Part shown: positions 46,410 to 58,139 of the stretch, piece after piece
Layout: every line of letters begins with the position of its first letter
How positions within the stretch are numbered: position 1 is the stretch's first letter
NCBI GenBank assembly: GCA_021234155.1
Contig: JAJEKV010000051.1
Span: 10,312,105-10,376,104, forward strand
Length of the DNA stretch: 64,000 nt
Reading direction: 5' to 3'
Source: Isoetes taiwanensis
Taxonomy: Eukaryota; Streptophyta; Lycopodiopsida; Isoetales; Isoetaceae
Program-made: the position numbers and the translations under genes
The notes under the pieces: model-generated
Databases searched by the model: none
The model's input: the letters and a program-made list of their open reading frames with translations, nothing else
What the model was told of the DNA's origin: nothing

Positions 46410-47030
46410 AAGGGCCCTGAGAACCTTCACTTGGTCATCACCGTCTTGACTTCTGTTGCTGCTTGTCCCTTCACATGCTACATAATCTTGCTGAGAAGTA
46501 ATCTTTGCATGCGAAGGGGCTAAACAGCCACAGACCATTTGAGATGATGATGAATCAGATGAAGGCTCACAAGATACACGATCAGCCATTGATTACAACA
46601 TACCTCAATCGACCTTAGTGCCTTGAGAACCTCCACCTAGTCATTGCCGTCTTGACTTCCGTTGCCGATTGACCCTTTGCGTGCCACAGAATTTTGCTGA
46701 GAAGTAATCTTCGCATGCAAAGTGGCCAAACAACCACAGACCATTTGAGAAGATGACAACGCAGATGAAGGTTCACAAGTTACACGATTAGCCTTAGTAC
46801 TTTAGTCGACCTTAGTGCCTTGAGAACCCCCGGGAACCAATGCACCCTGTTGACTTCCGTTACGGTTTTTCACTTTGCGTGCTACAAAATCTTGCTTAGA
46901 AAGAATCTTTGCATGTGAGGGGCCAAACAATCACGAATCAGTCTAAAGGATGCAGTGGTTAAGGAGGGTTCACTAGGCCCATGATCAACCATATTATCAA
47001 TAGATAGGGCGAGGTCAGTGGAAAGAGCCA
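46410..47030 (-). repeat. Three diverged tandem units of about 205 bp with coding character on the minus strand
   Basis: Units begin near 46412, 46618 and 46829 (each ccttgagaacc-like followed by cgtcttgacttc-like). On the minus strand unit 1 is open and reads CEPSSDSSSSQMVCGCLAPSH. Unit 2 reads CEPSSALSSSQMVCGCLA with a similar continuation; unit 3 is more degraded (SEPS...RDCLAPH). The repeat length (about 68 codons) keeps the frame, as in a protein with internal repeats. Family unknown. Confidence 0.6.
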
Positions 47031-47950
47031 TTGGTTGCACCAAGGACTGTCAGAGTAAAAGGATCGCGAATTTCCAAATCTTTCTTTCACCCTTCTTTGA
47101 ATAATGGAGCTTAGAAAGTAACTAAGCTCCATTGTCCAAAGAGCAGTGAAAGAAAGATTATAAAGTCTCGATGCTTTTACTCATCCACCACAAGAGTTCT
47201 GATGGCTCTTCCTTGATGTGGCCCAGAACCTCAATGGCATCTGCCCCTCTATATCAGACCCTTCTTTTCAGTGGTCACCATAGTTTCGTCCACCATGAAG
47301 TCCAAAGGAAAGAAGGCCTGACTAGATGTCCAGATGTCAAAGACTCTGCAAATCTAAATTGAGGTAATGGAGCCTCACTGCTTCCTTCATGACGTAACTC
47401 ACTTTGCAACTATCGCTACGTACTGTAATTCTCAGCATACGTTCCAGTAATTACTCATTTCGCGGTTTCACTTCCAAAGAGCATGCAGAGAGATACAACA
47501 CATAACAATAGCGAGAAGGTGATTACTTCATTTACATCTAATCACACACCGAATAATTTACTTCGCTTCTCCCTCTAAAGCAACGTTTTGATTCATTTCT
47601 GTACCAAATTGATACGTAACTCGATGTTAAAAGGCACCGGTCAAAATTCTTAATGGTCAAACAAGTCCTCAACAACGCCATGTGGGTTCATGTGCATTTC
47701 AGGGAAAAAATATCAAAAAAATAAAATAAAAATCTAGACTGTTGGAAGTTTAAAAACAAAGAAAATCATCCTCCACTCCCATATTTGGAGGCCCACCCAA
47801 TCACCCTGTGGCCCTGGAAGCAAAGGTAAGTACTGGTTAATGTCTAGAATCTCTTCTCCTTCGGAATGGATGTAGAGTTCCATCCCTCTTGCGAGAAATC
47901 AGAGGTGGTAGTGGGGGGCATGTATGATTGTATATTAAGCATGGCATACT
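47030..47950. other. No gene seen
   Basis: Contains a 30-bp scale inverted similarity around 47075-47165 (ctttctttcacc...aatggagcttag, then actaagctccattg...gtgaaagaaag), which can form a long hairpin. No supportable coding region. Confidence 0.5.
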
Positions 47951-47951
47951 T

Positions 47952-48629
47952 CTATTCCAGTATAATATATCCATCCTTCATCAGACAAAACTTACTGCCC
48001 AACATCCAATCCAATAAACACCTCAAATGCAGATGATGTCCGCATCCCAGGGCATACCAACCAACTTGGGTTAGATTGTTTCCATACCCTGCACAATTTC
48101 TATGGTTCTCATTCTTTCTATCCTCCCACTGGCTCTCATAGAAGTATTCGGGTGGGAGGTATGCAATACTCTGCTCCTTTGAGACTCTAAGGGTCATCAG
48201 TCCGTGCATGTGCTCATTATCTACCCTCAAGACCACATTTTCCCTAGCCAAGTCCGCAAGTTGATTCTTAGTGTCTGCTAATTGTGCAGCCATCTTGTCA
48301 TGAGAATTCGCACGGCCTTTTAGATGCAGGTTCTCCGACTTCTCTCATTTTCTAACAGAGCCTTTAACATTTGCCTCCTCGGTCACTGCACCTGCTGAGG
48401 CAACTCCCACCACTTCTAGAAGTTTTATAGCATCTGGGAGCAAGTAAGTAATGGTAACGGGTTCATCACCTAGGGCACTTTTAGAATCGTCTACCTGCGT
48501 AACTCTCTTGATGCTGCTATCACTTCCCTGCTTCCATTTCCGGCTCGCGTAACTTATGGGCTCATCCTTTACAATCTCGTAAGACACTTGCTTAGTGAAC
48601 ATCTTGTTGAATTCATGGTTCTTTATCAC
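47952..48629 (-). pseudogene. Unknown coiled-coil and Cys/His protein, one in-frame stop
   Basis: One minus-strand frame runs from 48629 to 47952, interrupted only by TGA at about 48342. It contains a heptad-like helix (MAAQLADTKNQLADLAREN, about 48293-48237) and a C-terminal GCGHHLHLRCLLDW, resembling the CGH..H..CL..W half of a RING finger; the upstream Cys pair of a RING is not evident. Lysine and serine rich upstream. I cannot assign a family. The coiled-coil frame at 51.83-52.07 kb on the same strand may be another part of the same former gene, separated by two LINE insertions. Confidence 0.5.
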
Positions 48630-48699
48630 AGTACCTTTTATTGTTCTCCCCGCCTGAGCACCTAGGCGCCCAAGGCCCGTTCTAGCTCATGTGAGATCT

Positions 48700-50111
48700 T
48701 GTTCAGGTGGAAGCGCCAAGCACAAGCCCAGCCATACCAACAGCACCTCACGTCGGCAACAGCTCATGAGCAAAGGATCGGCTTTATAGCAACCTGCAGA
48801 TTCGGCAAAAGTCTTTATCATGCTTGCCTCCCTATGAAAAGAAGGAAACACTCTGCCCTTCAGGGTCTCTCCCACAAAAACTTCAAGAAGATCCTTCTTT
48901 CCAATTGGAAATCTTACTCCTGTCCTAAAATTAAGGTGTTTGCTTGGCTGACTCTTCATAATGCTTTACTAAGTAACACAAATATGATTAAGAGGCAGTT
49001 TAAAAATGTGCCTAGCCCACTCTGTCCCCTTTGTAAAAGTCAAAATGAGTCAGTTCTCCATATTTTTACTTGTCCTAAGGTCCTTGGGTTCTGGCAGTGG
49101 TTATCTCAGATTGGATCCAAGCTAAATATCCCTGACTTGGATTCCATTACCAATATGGCTCAATTCTTCCATCTTCAGAACTCTCAGGTGAATTCAACCA
49201 TCTTGCAGTTAGCCTTGTGGATTATATGGAAACACAGGAACAATGTGGCTTTGGCAAATAGGAGGTGTGATCTTAATTGGATGAAGCTCAACTTCCAGTT
49301 TGAGCTAGTTAGGTGTGCTTTGGCACATAGGGCTTCAAAATTGGAGAAATATGATACAGATTGGTTGCCTTGGGGGTTTTTTAAGTCTGACTTCTTTGTT
49401 GTTAAGTTTGACTCCCTCATTGATCAAAGTTCTTTTGTGGATTGCAGCATTCTTGAACAGTGTGGTACAGGTTTTCAGGGGGACCACGTTACCGGATGAT
49501 GTTCCTGTTCATCACTCAGGAACTCCAAGGCAAGCTGTAAGAGCAACCTTCAGGCTTAAATTTCTTCTCAAGGAGGCTTACAATGCACATATCCTCCACA
49601 AATTCATTGGTGCAAATAATCGCCTGCTTACAGAACATCAATTCTCATGCCTGAGATCGATGTATTACTATCATAAAGGCAGGTGTGAAGCTGCTGCAGG
49701 TGTCCTTCTGGATATCATTCAGGTTCCCCTGGATGAATTACTGCTGCTTACCCCATCCTGGGCCGAGATCAATTGGATGGCCCCGCCCTCCTTTGCTATG
49801 CCCCTCACTGCTACGCATTCCTTCCCTGATCTTCCTGCTATCCCGGCCTCTCTGTTGAATTTGTCCTCCTTACCGATTCCATCTCCCCTTCCCAGACAGA
49901 GTTCTCCCAATGCAAGTGGTATCTGGCTGTGATGTGAGGTTTTCTTCTTGGAGAATACTATTCAACATGTCAGTAATGATTTTTGTTTTTGGTTTAGTCG
50001 ACAGTCTGCTACTTTCTATTTGGGCTTTAAGCCTTTTTATTATATGTATATTTTTGATCTATGATTAATATCAAATCCTTCCTTTTCCTCAAAAAAAAAA
50101 ATAAAAATAAA
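48700..50111 (+). mobile_element. LINE-B 3' part with poly(A)
   Basis: The frame 48699-49499 encodes the C-terminal part of an L1-type ORF2: KIKVFAWLTLHNALLS, then CPLCKSQNESVLHIFTCPKVLGFW (zf-RVT knuckle C..C....H..C), then IIWKHRNNVALANRR. A 3' region follows (49500-50090), then an A-rich tail (50091-50111). The RT and everything upstream are missing (5' truncation). The knuckle is intact here, unlike in the other LINE-B copies. Confidence 0.8.
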
Positions 50112-51720
50112 AAGTCTTTATCATTCCAGCCCAGTTCATTTTCCAACTTTCAGTTTGGTTTGGCACCTCTGCTAGAGTGGGGTTCTGCACACCGACTTTG
50201 ATGTGGTGAGGCTTTTCCAGTATAGGCTCCATAACCCGGCTGACTCGTCTGCCTCAACAGCTCTGCGTGACCGCAGAGCCAGATAGCTTTACTTTTCCTT
50301 GCTTCCGATTTCCTTACAGGTGAAGGTCTTGATATGATTCTGCCCAGCACGATCTTGCCACGAGTTACTTTGTGGCCCGCTCAGGTCATCTGTACAAGGG
50401 CCAGCATCACGCCACCCGATTCTGCAAAGAGGATTTTTGTGACAGGCCATGCACCAGCAACGACATCATCGATTCCTTCTCTTGTAGCATCAGGTTTCGC
50501 TTCTTGTTCTTTCTGTTCTTTCTGCTTACCCATCGCCCCTAGCCATGACGCGAAAAGCTAAAGATATGGCAAGGAAGGCAGTGAAGGCTATGCCATGCCC
50601 GCCCCCTCCCCCTGCACCCATAGTTTCTGCAGATGCATCCCCGATTTCCTGCAACTCGGCCACATCACAGTCCCCCTTGCTTACAATTCAATCCAGGATG
50701 CAATCGGTTTGGTCGGCAGTTACAGTTACAACAAATTCTGTGCAGCTCACTCTGGACAATTGGGCGCAGGTTCTAGAAATATTGGAGCACCTAATGAAAG
50801 AATACATAGGTCATGCTAGCTCCCCTTTGCCACCAGACAGATCGCACACACCTTGCGCTCGGATGCCATGGTACAGACTGAGGCTCGCAGAGGTACAGCC
50901 AGCCATAGCCATGTCCACAGTGAGTGCCGATGCCGCCCAGACTGAGACAATACCGGAGACGTCCCCATCCAAGAATTTGAATGTTCAGATGCAAGATGCA
51001 GCTCAGGAACATGCACAGGAACTAGTAAGAGCGTCCGATAGCATACGGAACCCATGTATGGGCCAGTCTGAGTAGGACCGCTGCTTGAACTTGCGTCTAA
51101 TAGGCGTCCCGGACATAGCTTTCTTCTCGGATAGCGAGACCGCTGCACATTTTTTCACGGATATTATGCACATCCAGAGTCCAGGAACTTTTACAACGCG
51201 CCGAGTAGGTGCTCATCGGCCCGACCGGCCATGCCATCTTCTGGTACAGTTTTCGGCATCCCAGGACCGGCTATATGTGCTACATGATGGGAGTCACCTC
51301 AAGGGCACCCCCTTTTCGGTCCAGGAAGACCTCTCCCCAGTACGATTAACTCGACGGCGTGATGAGTTATGTAAGATTCGAGAGGCAAGGCTCCAAAGAA
51401 AATGGGCGATCTATCAGGGAGGTGGCACACTTATTCTTGATCAGTGGACTCAGAACCCTTGGTTAGGTTACGTCAAATCGCACCAGGGGAGACGTCTAGT
51501 CACTTCTGCCCGGCTCGAGTCTGCTTTTGCTCTGCTCTTACGTACTTTGGTATTGTTTTTGTCTTGCTTGTATTCCATTGTTTATAATGTTTCTGTGATG
51601 GGCCTTTGCCCTCCCCACCTTCCCCATTCGGGCTTATGCCGCTTCTTCTGTATTGGGTCCTATAACCCGATTGGGTTTCCGCGGACGATAAAATCTTTAT
51701 CTTATCTTATCTTTTACTTG
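50112..51720 (+). mobile_element. ORF1-only LINE (HAL1-like) ending in a TTATC repeat
   Basis: A 5' leader (50112-50544) precedes one frame from 50545, broken only by TAG at 51073-51075. It reads MTRKAKDMARKAVKAM (basic start), a Pro-rich stretch, a low-complexity middle, then LNLRLIGVPD and FFTDIMHI (RRM-like core of L1-type ORF1 proteins), QDRLYVLHDGSHLKGTPFSV and LCKIREARLQRKWAIYQGG (the basic C-terminal domain). No ORF2 follows. A 3' UTR with tttccgcggacgataaaat leads into a short cttat repeat at about 51690-51712. A minus-strand LINE at 58.14 kb has the same gcggacgataaaa 3' end, so tail and ORF1 belong to one LINE group. Confidence 0.7.
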
Positions 51721-51827
51721 AACCTATCTCTCCAAGGCTTTGGCTCGTACTTCAGGGATCTTGTAGTCATATGCTTTGTACTTACCTGCTCTCCTGCTTG
51801 ACCAGTCCGTCTCAAACTGCTTGACAT

Positions 51828-52073
51828 CTAGATTTGCTTCCAAGTCCTCGTAATCTGCCCTTGACAGGCAACAACCTGGGCCCATGTCATAGGCAACTCC
51901 ATGAACCTCTGTAATCGTCTCTTGGACGCTTCCGCAATTGCCCTCAATCTCACGAGCTCTTTTGCATGCACTTCATTGGCTTTGGCTTGTTCCTCTACTC
52001 TCTCTAATTCTTGTGCCCTTACCGCTGACAACATAAGTAGGGAAGGGAATGCAAAGCCCTTTGGGGTTCTCAA
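51828..52073 (-). pseudogene. Coiled-coil coding fragment
   Basis: A minus-strand frame encodes AQELERVEEQAKANEVHAKE and LVRLRAIAEASKRRLQRFME, a clear charged heptad-like helix, then MTWAQVVACQGQ. No family recognised. It is on the same strand as, and upstream of, the coiled-coil/CGH fragment at 48.6-47.95 kb. Confidence 0.4.
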
Positions 52074-52149
52074 GGACGAAGGAGAGAAGTTAGTCCCCTA
52101 CCTAGTTTCATCAACACCTTCCCCCTGCTGAGACATACTTCGCATGGTC

Positions 52150-52990
52150 TGTAAGTCAACTATGTTGTTTTTTAATTCCTTGCGTATATGCTTTATATTA
52201 TCTATACAAAATAAAAACAACTCAATATGAACAACTTACGAATTACAAGAGAATCAAGTGCTACAAAAACAAATTGATAAAATTACAAGAAGGTTAAAAA
52301 ATGTGTGCCTAAACAGCTGTTATAAACTCAATATGCTTGTTCAATCAATAAATTTTTTTAACTTTTATGATAATATACACGAAAGCTCAATAGCTCAATA
52401 ATTGTATCTAGCATATACACGCTAGGCATGACTTGATCTAGCTTGGTCAGCATCGTTTGTACCTTGGCCAACTTGCGGAATCCAATCTGATTCCATTTGG
52501 GGCCTTGTTTCATCCTGCGCCCAAGACATCGAGCTTGGGATTATTATTGTCTGTTGTGTGATCCTCAATTGAATGAAAATCCGACCCTTGGTGACATGTT
52601 TGTGAATGTTTTCTGTTGACTTGGCGTTAGGCATCATGAATGCATAACACTTGATCCTTGCTTTTTAGCACAAAAAAGAAGAAGCAAAAGTGTTGCGTGT
52701 AAACAAATAGAGTATAGGTTAATCTCAGTTAAAGTACTTGCATGATTCCCTGATAGAGATTTGAATTTTCACGATCAGATCATTACTCTACTCTCATCAG
52801 TCCATATTTACACCTAGCTTGAGTAATCAACATCCTTTTACTTGCATAAGCATTGGCAGCATTGATATTACTCTAAAAAACAAAAAAAGTTTATTCAAGC
52901 ATCAAGCAATTCAAGATTTGCCCGCTGTTCATAGTTTGTGACAATTTTTGCTTGGAACTTTTCACTTAGAGTGGTTGCCTCAAGCAACCT
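52150..52990. other. AT-rich region, no gene supported
   Basis: Short frames only; one minus-strand frame (52637-52422) has no recognisable motif. Two A-rich runs near 52869-52888. Confidence 0.4.
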
Positions 52991-53009
52991 GGAGGTTCTA
53001 AACCATTGA

Positions 53010-53495
53010 GGTTGAAGGTTTGCCAGGAACACCTTCAACATTTTGGAGGTTTTACGGAGATTATTTCCTGGAATTTGAACTCATGGCTCCCAGGAGAACT
53101 AATGAAGCATCTGAACATGCTGGAGCATTGGAGAATCATGAAGCCTCTGCTGCAGCACCAGGAGTTAGTATACAAGCAAATACAGGTATGCCCTGCCATT
53201 ACTTTGAGTTGAATATGCCAATTCTTGTTCCTACTTTTGATCCAAGCATGAATGCTAACAATTTTCTAAAAACGTTTAAGGAGTAATATCAGGAATATGG
53301 ACACAAGAAAGGTTGTAAGTTCTCTGAGTTTAAAAAGTGTTTCAAAAATGATGAGGTCAGAGCTTGGCTTGAATATGTTATGAGTCTAGGAGTTAACTCA
53401 TGGGATGAATTAGTCAAGACGTCTCTCATGAATTCTGTTGATCAAGAAGTAAATCACATGGGAAAATTACTATTGGAGTTGGGTGCAGCCTGAGA
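53010..53495 (+). pseudogene. Ty3-type gag fragment
   Basis: The frame starting 53020 reads MPILVPTFDPSMNANNFLKT then FKE and a TAA at 53284; past that stop the same frame continues FSEFKKCFKNDEVRAWLEYV and SWDELVKTSLMN to about 53490. FDP..NA..FL..F and ...A..W......SWdeL fit the core of plant Ty3-type gag (Retrotrans_gag). No LTRs are visible nearby; a LINE-C follows directly. Confidence 0.65.
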
Positions 53496-53496
53496 G

Positions 53497-56350
53497 CTCA
53501 AAATCTTGAATTTTCCACATTCTGGGGGCTTTACATGTTTCATTCACACTGGCATGAGTGTAATTGACTATGTTATGGCCAACAGTGTTAACTCTGTTAG
53601 ATCTTTGCAAATAGGAGAGAAGACTTCCGAATCAGACCATGCACATGTATTGTTTGGAATTGCAGGCTCTCTGGCATTGCATGAGGAACGTTCGCAATAT
53701 CTTCTCAGGCTGAAATTAGACTTTGAAAAGAGGGACCAATATATAAGTGCAGTATGAAACATTTTTCAAGGAGAGCCCACTTCCTTTACAGAGTGTTTTT
53801 CAAGAGCTGGTGCTGGTCAAGGTATCGCCAAGAATCTCAGCCCTTCAAAGACAGAGCTTAGAGGAGCCGTTGACAGGGCAGGAGTTGGGGGATGCATGCC
53901 GCCTGTTGGCTCGGAATAAGTGTCCTGGGTTGGATGGAATACCAGTGGAGTTTTTTCAGAAGTACTGGGAATGGGTGGGGGACTCGGTGGTACAAGTGTA
54001 TGTGGATCTTTTGGGGAATAACTCGATGCATCCTCTGCTGAATACAAGCTGTATTTCACTTATACCCAAGTGTAAGCATCCTAAAACCATCAATGACTGG
54101 AGGCCTATTACTCTGTTGCCTGTAGTGTATAAAATCATTGCTAAGGCTTTGGCTGAGAGGCTTAAGCAAGTACTAGTTCACGCCATTAGTGCAGAGCAGT
54201 CTGGTTTTATACCTCAGCAGAATATTCTTCATAATGTGGCTGCTGCTTTTGAGGGAGTGCATTGGGCTCGTAGGATGAGGCAACCCCTTGTTTTTCTTAA
54301 GCTGGATTTTGCCAAGGCTTATGACAGTGTCAGCTGGCAGTTCTTGACAGATATGATGCAGGCCTTTGGGTGCGGGCCTAGTTTCGGGGAAACGGTTATG
54401 AAGCTGCACGTGTCTGCTAGGGCGATAGTGTGGTGTCGGTGAGACCTCTTCAATCTTCTCGTGGGCGAGGCATTGGGCGGGGATGTCCGTTGGCCCCTGT
54501 TCACTATAGTGGCGAAGCTCTCTCCACGGCTTTTCGGTGGCAATTGCGACAATGTGGTGCAAAGGTCTCGCATGGATGATGGGTCGCATAACAGGTTTGC
54601 GGTCAATTTGCGGATGATACATTCCTCTTTCTTCATGCGAGATGAGTTCAATCTCCGAGCAGACCAAGAATATTTTGGATGCCTTTTCTTTAACCGGGAT
54701 GCTTGCTTAACCGCGGTGAAGTGCTTTCGGCCATGTGGGTAGTGCTTGGAGGAACCTCCTCCTGCGTGGTTGAGTCGGTTTCCACAGGCTCTAACACTTG
54801 CCACCACAATTTGTCAAACTGTTAGGCATACCATTTGGCTTGGACATTAATGCTAGGGCAATTTGGGAGGAGACATTCTGAGAATCTTAAGCGACATTTG
54901 AATTGGTGGAGGGAAGTAAACTCACCATGGCTGGTAGGATTACGATAGCCGGTCGGTGCTCTATAGCACTCATGTTTCTGTGACCTCCGCATACTTGCGC
55001 CAGAAAGTGTGGTTAAGGAGTTGGATGACACCATTCGCAATTTTGTTTGGGGAGGGAATGAGGAGGGGGTTACAGTGAAGATCGCATGGTGGAAGTGTGT
55101 GCGTCCCAGACAGGCAGGGGGCTTGGGTATGCTTGATGTGTTGTTGCACACGAAGGTTCTGGTGTCGAAATTCATCTGGCAGTTGTTGCAGGAGCAACAA
55201 TCCCGTGTTTGGCTCTGTTGGCGCGATCAAGCCGTCACTCTATTGTGTTTAGGAAGCCAGCTATTCCGGCTCAGTTGCCGTGGGCTCTGTTTGAGGATTT
55301 GCGGCCATTCCCTCATGCTTCGCCTTTTCTTAAGGATCTCTTGAAGGCCTGGAAAGTGGTCAAGGTTCTCTTTTCATTGGACCCTAGCAAGTGTATGGTA
55401 GCCTCATCGCCCTTTCTCTGGGTACCCTTGGACTCTGCATCTCCCTTGGCCTCTTCCCTAGACCCAGGTACTCAGCGCCGATGGATTGCTGCAGGGGTGA
55501 CATCTATCCGTGACTGGTATTGGGAGGGTCATCTGGCGCCGTGGGAGTTTTTTAGAGAGAGATTTGGCCTTCGGCGGTGGGACATACGAACTTGGGCCAG
55601 AATTGCCAATGCTATTCCATTGCAGTTGTCTTTTCAAGTGAATCGCATTTGGAAGTCGCATAGTGGATTTGATGCATCTCAGTTTGTAGCATCGGCTTAT
55701 GGGCTCCTAGCGCTTCAGGGACCGTTGCCGCCGGATAAGTGGTGCTAAGCTTCGAGGGGAATAAGTGGCCCGCCATGTGGAAGTGGGCGTGGAATACATT
55801 GCCTCCTCCTAAAATCCGTACCTTTTTGTGGCAGATCTTGCACCGTAGCCTCAGGGTGAATGTCCGAGTCCACAGGTTCAAGCCTCGGTTATGTGGGAGG
55901 CGACGTGAAACCATTGAGCACTGCTTTGTCCTATGCACAGAGGTAGGGGCAGCTTGGTCCTGGGTGAGAGCCCTCTTTGGGACTTCACTATGCAGTCAGA
56001 AGATTCTCTTGGGAGTCCTTCCTAGCAGGTGGGCAGTGGCCAAGCGACAGGCATTTCATTTATGCAGAGCTTGGCTTTTGTGGCTGATTTGGAAAAGACA
56101 GAGAGAGAAGGTCTTTCAGAATGCAGTGCTTAGCCCTTTTCGGTTGGTTCTGATCTTGAGGCATAAATTGTGGCGGGCTTACCAAGTCTCAAGCTTGTCT
56201 GGCACAGTTAAGCGGGAAATTTGGTCGACATTCCTACAGATTGTGGATCATGATGGGCGCTTCATTTCTTAGCACCACACTTATCATTGTACTTGATCGC
56301 ATTCTAGTGGTTTAATATATTCTTATATTCTTCAAAAAAAAAAAAAAAAT
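53497..56350 (+). mobile_element. LINE-C, nearly complete RT, inactivated
   Basis: Starts within the endonuclease C-terminus (VIDYVMAN, SESDHAHV near 53630, SDH motif kept). The RT frame 53747-54442 reads NKCPGLDGIPVEFFQKYWEW, NDWRPITLLPVVYKIIAKAL, EQSGFIPQQNILHNV and KLDFAKAYDSVSWQF (motif A, about 54300). A stop at 54440 and frameshifts remove motif B (a GIGRGCPLAP-like trace at 54470) and motif C. The C-terminal region is readable in pieces (GGLGMLDVLLHTK; WKWAWNTLPPPKIRTFLWQI at about 55775; a C...E..EHCF knuckle near 55895). Poly(A) at 56335-56349. Confidence 0.85.
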
Positions 56351-57046
56351 AAGCGTACTTGAACGCATGCTGCAGCAAACCTTCCGGTCGAACAATCTAG
56401 AGGAGGATGCATCTAACTTCTCTACGATTCTTCACGTTGCGGCAATTGAAACTTTCAGCATGATTAAAGCAAGGAGGAATATAACTCAGAATACAAGCTG
56501 GTGGGATGCGGAATGCAAGCAAGAAAGAGCTCAAATTTCTAAAGGAAGTTTAAAGCCAAAATGGTACAGAGATTTGATCAGGCATAAAAAGTGCGCTTAT
56601 TACAAAAATAGATAGGAATATCTTGCCCAAAAATTAGCGAACCAACCCAAGCTATTTTGGAAGCTACTCCACAAAAAGCAAGCCAAACCAACACTTGATT
56701 CACATACTCTTATACAATCTGTTAAAGAGCATTTACTGCCATCCAGCAGATGGTATGATACAAGCGGACTTTCAGGAGGACATATTCTGTATGGAGGAGG
56801 TAAAAAGTACAGTACAGGAAATGGCTAATAGGAAATGACAGGATTTGCAGGGTTTAGGGTTTATATATTGAGCTATTTAAATGAGGAGGAAAGAAGACAT
56901 TTAAATGGCTAACTAAGCTCCTTACACTCCACCAGACATGCAGCGCTATCTCGATGCCCTGGACACATTCTGCCAAGCGACTGATATGGGCGTGGGCGAT
57001 AAAGACCCATTCAATTCAATTCAATTCAATTCAATTCAATTCAATC
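56351..57046 (+). mobile_element. LINE-A deletion derivative with (ATTCA)n tail
   Basis: 56367-56615 reads WWDAECKQERAQIS and YRDLIRHKKCAYYKNR, then after a stop QPKLFWKLLHKKQAK: the linker between endonuclease and RT, comparable with WYDDECREHKRK in the LINE-A at 1.4 kb. The RT is missing; the sequence passes within about 300 bp to a 3' end (gatatgggcgtgggcgataaagaccc) and a pentanucleotide attca repeat (57011-57046). Internal deletion and no poly(A). Confidence 0.65.
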
Positions 57047-58135
57047 CAAATTGGCTTCATTAAACATGTGCCTATTTTTATATCTTTCACTAACTACCAT
57101 ATATGTGCTAACTTGAATGGGGGTTCGCCTTCCAAGTGTTTGCCTTATCTGCAATTTGAGACATTAACAATTATCAAAATTGTAAGTCAAACATTAGATG
57201 CAAATACTACATATAAAGATTCTCATTATACATGGAGGATGGGATATCTAAAAAATATATGCACAGGTCAATGCTCCAAACAAAGATGATAAGATTCTTT
57301 AGCAACAATCTATTTAAAAGAATACAAATGGCATGTACAAGGGAATCCAAAAAGAAAAAGAAAAGGAAAGTCTCAAACAAAAAGACCCTTAGAATAAAAC
57401 ACAAACTTCAAATATTTCTTCTCTTCTCCCCAATTCGAATTGGGGCAAATTGGGGTGGAAGCCCCAATTTTGGTGTCCCAAATTGGCAAGCCTGTCTTGC
57501 CCAATATTAACTAATTTAATATTTTAACCCCTTTTAATATTAGCTTAAGCCCTAAATTCGAATTAGAGTTTAGGGTTGGGTTTCCACCTTAATATTAATT
57601 ATTAACATAGCTACCCTTAGCTTATGAATAATTAATGCACTATTAATTATTCATAGTGACATGTCATGTATTTATACCCAAAAGACATATAAATACGTGG
57701 AACATCACAGCTGCTTTCTACGGAACTGGCTCGAGAGATAACGTATTTGTTTGATGTTTGTAAATAAATAATGTGCCCACTACGTAGAAAACCTTATCTT
57801 TATCTTTATTTTTGTTCATCTTTTCGTAATGCATCGGATTGTAGGCTGAAGGAGTTAAAACAATGAAGATGAATGAACTTTTAATGCACATGGAAGGCAG
57901 AGCAAGGCTTATAAAAGAACATCAAATTGCATGGCTGTTTATAGATTGACCTTGCCATGATGGTTGGATATTCTCAAAGTGAACCTTGAAAGCGGAATGA
58001 AAAGTGGTTTTGTTTTAGTGTCTAGATGACCATGTTTTTAAATACATGTCTTGTCTTACAAATTGTCTCGTTTTTCTCTGTTTTGCGACACCCTACAGGA
58101 GTTTGAAACCTTATGTTTTTCTTCTAGAGGCAGTT
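57047..58135. other. AT-rich intergenic region with perfect hairpin
   Basis: No gene supported. tatgaataattaat (57623-57636) pairs perfectly with 57642-57655 around a 5-base loop. ccaattcgaattgg near 57430 is a perfect palindrome, and caattggg-like words repeat at 57428-57485. Confidence 0.5.
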
Positions 58136-58139
58136 GAGT

